Shown here piece by piece: positions 14,923 through 21,890 of a stretch of 29,553 nt of DNA. Under the pieces are notes generated by a model. The model was not told the origin of the DNA, ran no database searches, and saw only the letters and a list, made by a program, of their open reading frames with translations. The stretch's first letter is position 1, and each line of letters begins with the position of its first letter. Origin of the DNA: JBDUDK01 sp040002995. Its GTDB lineage: Bacteria > Actinomycetota > Acidimicrobiia > Acidimicrobiales > Ilumatobacteraceae. The position numbers and the translations under genes were made by a program. The stretch is from positions 1 to 29,553 of the forward strand of contig JBDUDK010000085.1 of NCBI GenBank assembly GCA_040002995.1. Reading direction: 5' to 3'.

Positions 14923-16323
14923 GTGAGCTACCTGGGTCGGCGTCATTACCGAAAGCTCACCGATCCCGACGAGATCGCGGCAGCGTTTGTGACCTCGCCG
15001 TTCACCCGTCTCGCCCGCGTCCACGCGTGTTCGATGGCGGGTGATGCGCTCATCGCGATCAGCCTGGCCGGATCGCTTTTCTTCTCGATCGACCCGGCAG
15101 CGGCTCGGTGGCGGGTGGCCCTCTACCTCGTGCTCACGATGGCGCCCTTCGCTCTGGTGTCGCCGCTGCTCGGACCCGCGATCGACCGTGCCGCGGGCGG
15201 ACGCCGCTTGCTCGCGTTGATTTTCTGCGCCGGACGCTGCGTCGCAGCGATCCTGATGGCGATCAACGTGAACAGCCCCCTGCTCTTCCCCGAAGCGTTC
15301 GCCCTGCTGGTGATGAGCAAGGGGTACATCATCACCAAGAGCGCGCTGGTGCCGACCACCGTGTCGTCAGACGCCGAGCTCGTCGAGGCCAACTCCAAGC
15401 TCGCACTGCTCTCCGGCGTCGTGGCGTTCGCGGCCGCGGTCCCCGGCGTTCCGCTGCTCAAGCTCGGCCCGGAATACGTGCTGAGCCTGGCGGCGATCTT
15501 GTTCTTCGTGGCCATGCTGTTCGCCGCGTTCCTCCCTCGTGCGACGGTGGCGGCCACCGCGGCGGACCGCGAAGAGGTTCTCGAGCTCCACAGCACCAGC
15601 ATCGTGCTCGCGGTCTCGGCCATGGCCGCACTGCGAGCCACCGTCGGCTTTCTCACGTTCCATCTCGCGTTCTGGTTCCGCCACGATCACGCGCCGAAGT
15701 GGTGGTTCGGCATCGTTCTCGCGTTCAGCGCGATCGGGAACCTCGCGGGAACGGCAGTCGGGCCCATCATGCGGCGCGCCTTCCGCGAGGAAAAGATGGT
15801 GTTGCTCGCGCTGTGTTTCACTGCGTTCGTCGGGATCGCCGCCGCCTTCACAGGCGGTCGCACGAGCGCCGCGGTTCTTGCCCTATCCGTCGCGTCGGCC
15901 GCCGCCGTCGGGCGGCTCGCGTTCGATGCCATCGTCCAGCGCGACGCGCCGGCCGCCAACCGAGGGCGTTCGTTCGCCAAGTTCGAAACCCGCTTCCAGC
16001 TCGTCTGGGTGGCGGCCGCCTTCTTCCCCGTGGTCATCCCGTTCCCGGGCTGGCTTGGCTTCCTCATCGTCGGGCTCATCGCACTCCTTGCGGCAATCAC
16101 CAACATCATCGGGCAACGCCATGTCCGGTTGCACCGCAGGGTGCCCCAACCGCTCCTCGGCAAGCTCTGGCGAGAACTCGAGGCTCGCCGCCGCGCCGCC
16201 CGCAGGTCTGTCGATCCAACGCAGCACGCCGCGTTGCCGCCACCCGCGGCGGATTCCACTCCGGTGCCGGAGCTGGAGCTCCCGCCACCTGCTGCGGACA
16301 CGCCCGTACCCGGGTCCGACTAG
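14923..16323 (+). CDS. MFS-like multi-spanning membrane transporter
   Basis: A 466-aa integral membrane protein with roughly 10-12 hydrophobic helices arranged as in the major facilitator superfamily. The loop GPAIDRAAGGRR, after the second helix, resembles the GxxxDRxGRR motif. The first 40 residues are soluble (RRHYRKLTDPDEIAAAF) and the last 60 form a basic then Pro-rich cytoplasmic tail (PPPAADSTPVPELELPPP). The substrate is unknown. GTG at 14923 is preferred over GTG at 14896 because a TACGAT hexamer lies 6 nt upstream. It follows the phosphate regulator by 45 nt but probably has its own promoter. Its TAG stop shares CTAG with the stop of the convergent methyltransferase gene. Confidence 0.72.
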   Translation: MSYLGRRHYRKLTDPDEIAAAFVTSPFTRLARVHACSMAGDALIAISLAGSLFFSIDPAAARWRVALYLVLTMAPFALVSPLLGPAIDRAAGGRRLLALIFCAGRCVAAILMAINVNSPLLFPEAFALLVMSKGYIITKSALVPTTVSSDAELVEANSKLALLSGVVAFAAAVPGVPLLKLGPEYVLSLAAILFFVAMLFAAFLPRATVAATAADREEVLELHSTSIVLAVSAMAALRATVGFLTFHLAFWFRHDHAPKWWFGIVLAFSAIGNLAGTAVGPIMRRAFREEKMVLLALCFTAFVGIAAAFTGGRTSAAVLALSVASAAAVGRLAFDAIVQRDAPAANRGRSFAKFETRFQLVWVAAAFFPVVIPFPGWLGFLIVGLIALLAAITNIIGQRHVRLHRRVPQPLLGKLWRELEARRRAARRSVDPTQHAALPPPAADSTPVPELELPPPAADTPVPGSD

Positions 16324-17144
16324 AGGGCGACCGCGTCCACGACGACGCGGCGGCGGTAGGGCTCGACCTTCAAGGTGATCGACGCTTCGGCTCCGAGCGA
16401 CGTCGCCGCCATCTCGCCCATCTCCTCAATGAGCGTCGACATCTGCTCCATCACCGCGCCGAACGTCGTACGGACGCGGTCGTCCCATCCGTCGGATTCT
16501 CGGTACCGGTCGATGGCGAACCCGGCGTCTTCGAGGAGCGGGCCGTAGTCGGAGATGGGATCGACCCCGAAGACCGGCAGATCCCGAACGCGTTCGGGTT
16601 CTAGCTCGAAAGCAGAGAATGCCAACCGTCCACCACGTCGCAGGATGCGCCGGGCTTCCGCGAATACGGCCCGCTTGTCCGCGGCGTATTGGATCGCGTC
16701 GACGCTGATGGCACCGTTCGCCGCGCCATCGTTCAGGCCAGTCGCCGCGAATGTGCCGTGCTGGTAGTGGACACGGTTCGCGAGGCCGACGCGCTCGGCG
16801 CGCTCGCGCGCCTCGGCCAGCCCCGTCGCCGAAGGGTCGATGCCGATCAGCGAGGCGCCCGACTGTGAGGCGACCCACAGTCCGGGGCCGCCGGCGCCGC
16901 ATGCCAGATCGACCAAAACGGCGCCTTCGTGGAGCCCGAGATATTCGGACATGGCGCGTAGCTCGTCGAACGTGAGGAAGCTGATGTGGGCGAACGCCGC
17001 CGGGAAACCGCCGCCGGAGGCGTGCTTCGCCCATAGACGAGTGAAGGTGGGACTCGCCGCCACTGCCGGGTACACGGCGTCATAGCCCGTTACGACAGCC
17101 TCAAACGCGCCCTGGTTCAGCTGCTTCTTGTCGGAGCCTGTCAC
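16320..17144 (-). CDS. Class I SAM-dependent methyltransferase
   Basis: A 274-aa soluble enzyme with motif I VDLACGAGGPGLWVA, the acidic ribose-binding residue in LIGIDPS, then DAIQYAADKRAVFAEARRILRRGGRLAFS, which is typical of small-molecule methyltransferases of the UbiE/Methyltransf_11 type. The substrate is unknown. The frame is open to GTG 17231, with another GTG at 17174. GTG 17144 is chosen because TTGCCG-17 nt-CAGAAT-8 nt precedes it, a good promoter for a leaderless message, and the added upstream residues are not family-like. A 14-bp palindrome covers that -35, suggesting repression. The downstream end overlaps the MFS-like gene stop. Confidence 0.82.
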   Translation of the reverse strand: MTGSDKKQLNQGAFEAVVTGYDAVYPAVAASPTFTRLWAKHASGGGFPAAFAHISFLTFDELRAMSEYLGLHEGAVLVDLACGAGGPGLWVASQSGASLIGIDPSATGLAEARERAERVGLANRVHYQHGTFAATGLNDGAANGAISVDAIQYAADKRAVFAEARRILRRGGRLAFSAFELEPERVRDLPVFGVDPISDYGPLLEDAGFAIDRYRESDGWDDRVRTTFGAVMEQMSTLIEEMGEMAATSLGAEASITLKVEPYRRRVVVDAVAL

Positions 17145-17152
17145 CGCGCGAG

Positions 17153-17188
17153 ATTCTGCGCCGTCGTCGGTCACTCGGCAATTGCCGA
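17153..17188 (-). promoter_or_regulatory. Promoter with palindromic operator for the methyltransferase gene
   Basis: On the minus strand, TTGCCG (17181-17176), a 17-nt spacer and CAGAAT (17158-17153) precede GTG 17144 by 8 nt. The palindrome TCGGCAATTGCCGA (17175-17188) contains the -35, a classic repressor-site arrangement. Confidence 0.45.
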
Positions 17189-17200
17189 TCCAAAGTCGCG

Positions 17201-17252
17201 ACGTTTCGAGGGTTGGTGTCCCTGGGGGCACGTTTCGAGACTTGGTTCCCGG
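17201..17252. repeat. Two imperfect 21-22-bp direct repeats
   Basis: ACGTTTCGAG followed by TTGG and CCC occurs at 17201-17222 and again from 17230, a 29-bp period. The repeats lie between the metalloprotease gene and the methyltransferase operator. They could be a regulator array or chance. Confidence 0.4.
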
Positions 17253-17255
17253 CGG

Positions 17256-18428
17256 TCAGTCGGCGATGTCGATGCGCGCGAGCCATAGGCCGGGGGCGTC
17301 GACTTCGGCCGCGGTGGGCAGCTCGCGTTCCGAACGCCAGAGCCGCGCGAGGCCGTCGTCGCCGGCCCGCTCGAGCACGCCGTTGACGAAGGCACAGCCC
17401 CGCTCGACCTGCTCCCGGCCGAGTGAGAGACCGAGGAGTCGCTGCACGAACACGTCGGATTGGTGAGGCGTGACCCGCTCCCGCCGCATCGCTTCCGACA
17501 GACCGCCGTAGTTGGTGATCAGCCGCGAACCGATCGTGTCGAGAACGTGGTCGACGACGCCGACGATGACGGCCACGAGCGCGTCGAGCCGCCGTTGAAC
17601 GTGGTGCTGCTCGGGTGTGGCCATCGCGCCGAGCATCACTTCCGGATCGGCCAACGCCTTTTGTAGGCTCGCCAGCGCGTCGGGATTCTCGAGGTCGAGC
17701 GAACCGAGGCGGTCTTCCAGCGCGCGGGCATCGGGGCGAAACGTTCGCGCGAACTCGACGAGAAGCGAGTCGAGCGTGGCCCGGACGTGGGGCACTCCGA
17801 GGATGGCGTGGTGCGCGATCTCATGCACACAGACGAACAGGCGCAGATCGTCGATCGGCAGGCTCCAGTCGTCGGCGAAACGACGGACGGCGCTCGGTAC
17901 GACGAGCAACTCGTGAGACGGCGGGCGCGGGATCGGTAGGTCGTACTGACCGAACGAGCGGGTGGCCAGGTGCCCGACCATCGAGCCCGCGGCCAAGCCG
18001 AGCATCGAGGGCGTGAGCATGCGCATCAGGCCATCCATGAGCGCGGCGGTGGGATCGTCGGATAGATCGGGGTCGTCGGGTGGCGCCGCGGCGCCGCTGA
18101 GCGCGAGGGCGAGGGCGTCGAAGAGCGGTTTGTAGGCGTCGAGGCTCCGAGCTACCCACCCCCCTGGCGTCACCGTCGCGATCGACACGCCCCGGCCGGT
18201 GACCGCCGTCGCCAGACCGGTGACCTCTCCTACGTGGAGGTCGGCAACACGGGCGAGCGCTTCGTAGCTCATGCGCTCGAGCGGATCGACATTGACTTCC
18301 GGACTGCCTTCGGTCGCCACCGCGTACGCGAGCTGACGGGCCGCGTCCCAATTCAGGGGGCCCTGCTGGCCAAGCATCTTGGCCAGGTCGCCGAAGAACG
18401 GCAGACCACCGAATGGCGTATCACTCAC
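17256..18428 (-). CDS. Zinc-dependent metalloprotease homologue, DUF2342 / F420-associated family
   Basis: A 390-aa soluble actinobacterial-type protein. HEIAH (residues 202-206, within LFVCVHEIAHHAIL) is a zincin HExxH motif. The N-terminal half is helical and contains a hydrophobic stretch LTPSMLGLAAGSMVGHLA (about 138-155). Other family blocks are QYDLPIPRP and the C-terminal NYGGLSEAMRRERV. Members are annotated as putative zinc metalloproteases or F420-biosynthesis-associated proteins; the true activity is unclear. GTG at 18428 is supported by TACGAT 6 nt upstream. It is divergent from the epimerase gene (65 bp), and the methyltransferase follows on the same strand. Confidence 0.82.
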   Translation of the reverse strand: MSDTPFGGLPFFGDLAKMLGQQGPLNWDAARQLAYAVATEGSPEVNVDPLERMSYEALARVADLHVGEVTGLATAVTGRGVSIATVTPGGWVARSLDAYKPLFDALALALSGAAAPPDDPDLSDDPTAALMDGLMRMLTPSMLGLAAGSMVGHLATRSFGQYDLPIPRPPSHELLVVPSAVRRFADDWSLPIDDLRLFVCVHEIAHHAILGVPHVRATLDSLLVEFARTFRPDARALEDRLGSLDLENPDALASLQKALADPEVMLGAMATPEQHHVQRRLDALVAVIVGVVDHVLDTIGSRLITNYGGLSEAMRRERVTPHQSDVFVQRLLGLSLGREQVERGCAFVNGVLERAGDDGLARLWRSERELPTAAEVDAPGLWLARIDIAD

Positions 18429-18434
18429 GCCGGC

Positions 18435-18440
18435 ATCGTA
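18435..18440 (-). promoter_or_regulatory. Possible -10 element (TACGAT) for the metalloprotease gene
   Basis: Read on the minus strand, TACGAT is followed 6 nt later by GTG 18428 with no ribosome site, the same layout as for the MFS-like gene. Confidence 0.45.
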
Positions 18441-18493
18441 GGAGGCTCGCTCCGCGGTTCCTCTGCGCGCCCCGAACAGGGCAGGATGGAGCC

Positions 18494-19540
18494 GTGAGCG
18501 TTGTCGTAGTCACTGGAGCCGCCGGCCGGCTCGGTCGCCGTTTGTTGCCGCTCGTCGCCGCCGATCCTGAGGTGAGCCGCATCGTCGCGATCGACCCTGC
18601 CCCACTGTCACGGCGTGTCGCCCGTCTCGACGCGTATCAGACCGACCTCAACGGTGCGCCGCTCGGACCGCTCCTTGAAGGCGTCGACACGTTGGTGCAT
18701 CTCGCGTTTTCGTCGAACACCGAGATCGACGAACCGGGCGCGCGCCACGCGAACATCGACGGCACCGAGCGCCTCCTTGAAGCCGCCAGCGCGGCAGGGG
18801 TCGGTCACGTCGTGGTGGTTTCGAGCGCCACGGTGTACGGCGCCTGGCCGAACAATCCCGTGCCCCTCACCGAGGAGGCATCGCTTCGACCAAACGGTGG
18901 CTTCGTTTACGCCGTGCAAAAGGCGCAGATCGAACGCCTGGTGGCCGACTGGCGCGATGACCGCTCCGACCGCAGCACCGCCGTTCTACGGCCCGCGATG
19001 GCATTGGCCGAGAACGACTCAAGTTTCATCGCTCGCTCGCTCGCGGCCGCCGCGGGTATTCGGGCGGCCGACCTCGACCCGCCCGTGCAGTTCGTCCACC
19101 TCGACGACATCGCGAGCGCGGTCGAGCTCGCGCGCCGCAACCGGCTCGACGGCGCGTACAACGTCGCCCCCGACGGGTGGATCTCCGGCGAGCTCGCCCG
19201 CGCGCTCGCCGGCGCGGCGCCTCGACTGCGACTGCCGGCGCGCCTGGCGGCTCGGCTCGCGGAGTGGAGCTGGGAACTCCGCCTCGGTCCGATCCCACCG
19301 GGGCTGCTGCCGTACACCGAGCATCCGTGGGTAGTCGCGAACGACAAGCTGCGGGCCGAAGGTTGGGTGCCGCGGCACTCCAATGAAGAGGCGTACGTCG
19401 CGGGCACGGAAGGAAGCCGGTGGTCGATGCTGACGCCGAAGCGGAAGCAGGAACTCGCGCTCGGCGCGTCGGGCGCGGCGCTGCTTCTTTCCGGCGCCGG
19501 TGTGGCCTTCCTTGCTCGGCGAGCCCGCCGGCGGCGCTAG
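18494..19540 (+). CDS. NAD-dependent epimerase/dehydratase (extended SDR) with C-terminal membrane helix
   Basis: A 348-aa extended short-chain dehydrogenase. The N-terminus is the nucleotide-binding VTGAAGRLGRRLL. The catalytic Ser/Tyr/Lys set is in SSATVYG and VYAVQK, and FVHLDDIASAVELA is typical of sugar-nucleotide epimerases. The substrate is unknown. An unusual C-terminal hydrophobic helix (about residues 320-340, LALGASGAALLLSGAGVAFL) ends in RRARRRR and suggests tail-anchoring to the inner face of the membrane. GTG at 18494 is chosen because the Rossmann strand begins right after it; CAGGAT lies 6 nt upstream. Its TAG stop shares CTAG with the convergent PDZ gene stop. Confidence 0.85.
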   Translation: MSVVVVTGAAGRLGRRLLPLVAADPEVSRIVAIDPAPLSRRVARLDAYQTDLNGAPLGPLLEGVDTLVHLAFSSNTEIDEPGARHANIDGTERLLEAASAAGVGHVVVVSSATVYGAWPNNPVPLTEEASLRPNGGFVYAVQKAQIERLVADWRDDRSDRSTAVLRPAMALAENDSSFIARSLAAAAGIRAADLDPPVQFVHLDDIASAVELARRNRLDGAYNVAPDGWISGELARALAGAAPRLRLPARLAARLAEWSWELRLGPIPPGLLPYTEHPWVVANDKLRAEGWVPRHSNEEAYVAGTEGSRWSMLTPKRKQELALGASGAALLLSGAGVAFLARRARRRR

Positions 19541-20139
19541 TCGCTTCGCGTCCGCCCGAGGGTCGCCGTCACCTGCACGCTCTCGCCACCGCGCACAACG
19601 TCGAGAACGCACGTGTCGCCCGGATGGTGGAGGCGTATGTCGCGGACCACCTCTTTGACCGAGCCGACCGGCTGTCCGTCGACGGCGACGATCACGTCGC
19701 CCGCCTGTAGTCCGGCGGCGGCGGCGGGGCTATTGGTCGACACGGCGGCGACCGTGACATCGTCATCGGTGCTGATGCCGAGCCACGCGACGACCGTGTT
19801 GTGCTCCACCACCAAGATGGTGGTGGAGGCCACGAGAAGCTCGGGTACGAGACGGCCGGCAGTGGTCGTGCCGGGGGCTTCACCGTTCAGGCGCATACCC
19901 GTGAGCAGGGCTAATAGCGCGACAGCGGCGACGATACCCACGACTCCGGCCACCATCGCGGGACGCCGTCCGGGGTGGTGCAGCGTGAACGATCCGGCCC
20001 CGAACGACCCTGCGATGGCCCCCATCGAGGGCGCCGGACCAAACGAGCCGAGCTCGGAAGGATGACGCCAGACGCGGTCGGCCGGCGGCAACGGAACCGC
20101 GAAGCCCGCGGCTTCCTCGCCCCAATCCTCCGGCTCCAC
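19537..20139 (-). CDS. Membrane-anchored PDZ protein lacking a protease domain
   Basis: A 200-aa protein. The cytoplasmic N-terminus has RVWRHPSELG, a motif I associate with HtrA-like serine proteases of Acidimicrobiia and relatives. One membrane helix follows (about residues 62-83, AMVAGVVGIVAAVALLALL), then a short segment and a PDZ domain (about 115-195; VAWLGIST, SPAAAAGLQAGDVIVAVDGQPV). There is no trypsin-like catalytic His/Asp/Ser domain between helix and PDZ, and no room for one. It may be a binding or scaffold protein, or the remnant of an HtrA gene. GTG 20139 is chosen for TAATCT 7 nt upstream; GTG 20166 is the alternative. Confidence 0.78.
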   Translation of the reverse strand: MEPEDWGEEAAGFAVPLPPADRVWRHPSELGSFGPAPSMGAIAGSFGAGSFTLHHPGRRPAMVAGVVGIVAAVALLALLTGMRLNGEAPGTTTAGRLVPELLVASTTILVVEHNTVVAWLGISTDDDVTVAAVSTNSPAAAAGLQAGDVIVAVDGQPVGSVKEVVRDIRLHHPGDTCVLDVVRGGESVQVTATLGRTRSD

Positions 20140-20146
20140 GTTCTGC

Positions 20147-20152
20147 AGATTA
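20147..20152 (-). promoter_or_regulatory. Possible -10 element (TAATCT) for the PDZ gene
   Basis: TAATCT on the minus strand ends 7 nt before GTG 20139. It lies inside the longer alternative reading frame, so it decides the start if real. Confidence 0.42.
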
Positions 20153-20223
20153 CTGACGCGCGACACCCGCTTACCCGCGGCCCCCTCGAGGGCAGTTTCA
20201 GTCCAGGTGGCGGCCGCCGTAGC

Positions 20224-20697
20224 ATGACGACCGTGCAGCCTCCTGCCTCTGGTGACACGTGGCTGGGCCTGACCACCGATGAATTATCGATCGGTGATGC
20301 CTACGACTGGGTGGTGCGGCCTGATTGTGGTGGCGTCGTGGTGTTCAGCGGCACGGTACGCGACCATGCCGACGGACGGCCGGGCGTCTCACTTCTCGAG
20401 TACGAGGCCTACGAAGAACAGGTCGAGCCCCGATTCGTCGCGATTGCCGACGAGGTCCGCATGCGGTGGCCGTCGACGGGCCGCGTCGTTTTGTGGCACA
20501 GGGTGGGTCCCCTCGAGGTCACTGAATCGTCAGTGGTCGTCGCCGTGTCTGCACCCCACCGTCCCGAAGCGTTCAGCGCGGCACGGTTCGCCATCGACAC
20601 CTTGAAGACGTCCGTGCCGATCTGGAAACGCGAGACCTGGCAGGGCGGTAGCGATTGGGGCCTCGACGCCCACGACCTGACCCGCAAAGGCGCGTGA
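20224..20697 (+). CDS. moaE: Molybdopterin synthase catalytic subunit MoaE
   Basis: MoaE, with thiocarboxylated MoaD, converts cyclic pyranopterin monophosphate to molybdopterin. The 157-aa protein has the family blocks VFSGTVRDHADGR, LEYEAYEEQVEPRF, LWHRVGPLEVTESSVVVAVSAPHR and the active-site LKTSVPIWKRE, with both conserved lysines. ATG 20224 has no ribosome site. TAGCAT (20220-20225) lies 7 nt before an in-frame GTG at 20233, which may be the true leaderless start and would remove three residues. moaD and other moa genes are not in the window. The stop overlaps the next small gene by 1 nt. Confidence 0.93.
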   Translation: MTTVQPPASGDTWLGLTTDELSIGDAYDWVVRPDCGGVVVFSGTVRDHADGRPGVSLLEYEAYEEQVEPRFVAIADEVRMRWPSTGRVVLWHRVGPLEVTESSVVVAVSAPHRPEAFSAARFAIDTLKTSVPIWKRETWQGGSDWGLDAHDLTRKGA

Positions 20698-20882
20698 TGG
20701 AAAGCCTCGTCTTTCTGTTCGCCGCCCTCGTCATCATCGGCCTGGGCACGTCGATTCTGGTCTTGCGCACCCGCCAGCCCAAAGGGATGCACCACGCGAT
20801 CCGCACGTTCGAGCGAGAGATGCACGCGCTGTCACCCAACTCGAGACGCGTCGTCGTCGATCGTGATCGGACCGGAGGCTAA
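20697..20882 (+). CDS. Small single-pass membrane protein between moaE and mreB
   Basis: A 61-aa protein I cannot assign. Residues 4-22 form one membrane helix (LVFLFAALVIIGLGTSILVL), followed by a basic cytoplasmic tail (RTRQPKGMHHAIRTFEREM) ending in DRTGG. The ATG overlaps the moaE stop as TGATG, and its TAA lies 2 nt before the mreB start, with the mreB ribosome site GGAGG inside its last codons. This tight coupling suggests co-expression with mreB and possibly a role at the membrane with it. That link is inference from position only. Confidence 0.72.
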   Translation: MESLVFLFAALVIIGLGTSILVLRTRQPKGMHHAIRTFEREMHALSPNSRRVVVDRDRTGG

Positions 20883-20884
20883 CT

Positions 20885-21889
20885 CTGGCCCGCGACCTGG
20901 CCATCGATCTCGGCACGGCAAACACCCTGGTCTACGCGAAGGGTCGGGGCATCGTCTTGAACGAGCCCTCCGTGATCGCCCTGAATCGCCAGAGCGGCGA
21001 AGTACTGGCCACCGGGCGCGAGGCGTGGCAGATGATCGGCCGCACCCCTGGGTACATCGTGGCGGTGCGACCGCTCCGCAAGGGGGCCATCACCGACTTC
21101 GACATCACCGAACGCATGATCCGGCTCCTGCTACAGCGCGCCGGCGTCACCCGTCTCAACCGGCCGCGCGTCGTCATCTGTGTTCCATCGGCGATCACCG
21201 AGGTGGAGCGCCGAGCCGTGACCGAAGCGGCACGGCGGGCCGGGGCGGCCGACGCCCAGCTCCTGGAGCAGCCGATGGCCGCGGCTATCGGCGCCGGGCT
21301 GCCCATCCACGAGCCGCTCGGGAACATGGTCATCGACATCGGCGGCGGCACGACCGAGACTGCCGTCATTTCCCTCGGCGGCATCGTCGCGATCGAGGCC
21401 ATCAGGGTGGGGTCGTTCGACATGGACAACGCCATCCAGACCTACGTCCGTCGTGAATACGGCATCGCGATCGGCGAGCGCACGGCCGAGGAGATCAAGG
21501 TCGCCATCGGCTCGGCTGCGCCGACGCCGGGTGAGATGCACGCCGAAGTCCGCGGGCGCGACCTGATGAGCGGTCTGCCCAAGACGGTCGTCCTGTCGCC
21601 GGAAGAGGTGCGCCAAGCGATCGACGAGGTGGTCTCGGCCATCGTCGCTTCCGTCATTCGCTGTCTCGCCAAGGCGCCGGCGGAATTGTCGCAGGACTTC
21701 ATCTATCGCGGTATCTCGCTCGTGGGCGGCGGTGCCCTGCTCGCCGGCATGGATCGCCGTATCGAAGAAGAGACTCAGGTACCGGTGCACCTCGTCGATG
21801 CGCCCCTCGAGTGTGTGGTGCTCGGCGCGGGCCAGTGCATCGAGAGCTACGACGCGCTCAAGGTCATGTTCATGGGCGCCCGCCGCTAG
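20885..21889 (+). CDS. mreB: Rod-shape actin homologue MreB, probable CTG start
   Basis: MreB forms membrane-associated filaments that guide lateral wall synthesis. The 334-aa length matches the family. Actin-fold motifs are DLAIDLGTANTLVYAKG (phosphate 1), VVICVPSAITEVERRAV, VIDIGGGTTETAV (phosphate 2) and GISLVGGGALLAGMDRRI (adenosine). No ATG, GTG or TTG lies between the upstream in-frame TGA (20864) and TTG 20957, yet family sequence (ARDLAIDLG) is encoded from 20888. CTG at 20885 is therefore the likely start, 6 nt after GGAGG (20874-20878). TTG 20957 would delete the first phosphate loop. mreC and mreD do not follow; the next genes are on the other strand. Confidence 0.93.
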   Translation: MARDLAIDLGTANTLVYAKGRGIVLNEPSVIALNRQSGEVLATGREAWQMIGRTPGYIVAVRPLRKGAITDFDITERMIRLLLQRAGVTRLNRPRVVICVPSAITEVERRAVTEAARRAGAADAQLLEQPMAAAIGAGLPIHEPLGNMVIDIGGGTTETAVISLGGIVAIEAIRVGSFDMDNAIQTYVRREYGIAIGERTAEEIKVAIGSAAPTPGEMHAEVRGRDLMSGLPKTVVLSPEEVRQAIDEVVSAIVASVIRCLAKAPAELSQDFIYRGISLVGGGALLAGMDRRIEEETQVPVHLVDAPLECVVLGAGQCIESYDALKVMFMGARR

Positions 21890-21890
21890 C

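Noticed and set aside
15108..16604. 498-codon plus-strand frame overlapping the MFS-like gene
   Set aside because: Arg/Gly/His-rich nonsense translation with no family match; the membrane-protein frame over the same DNA has clear hydrophobic helices.
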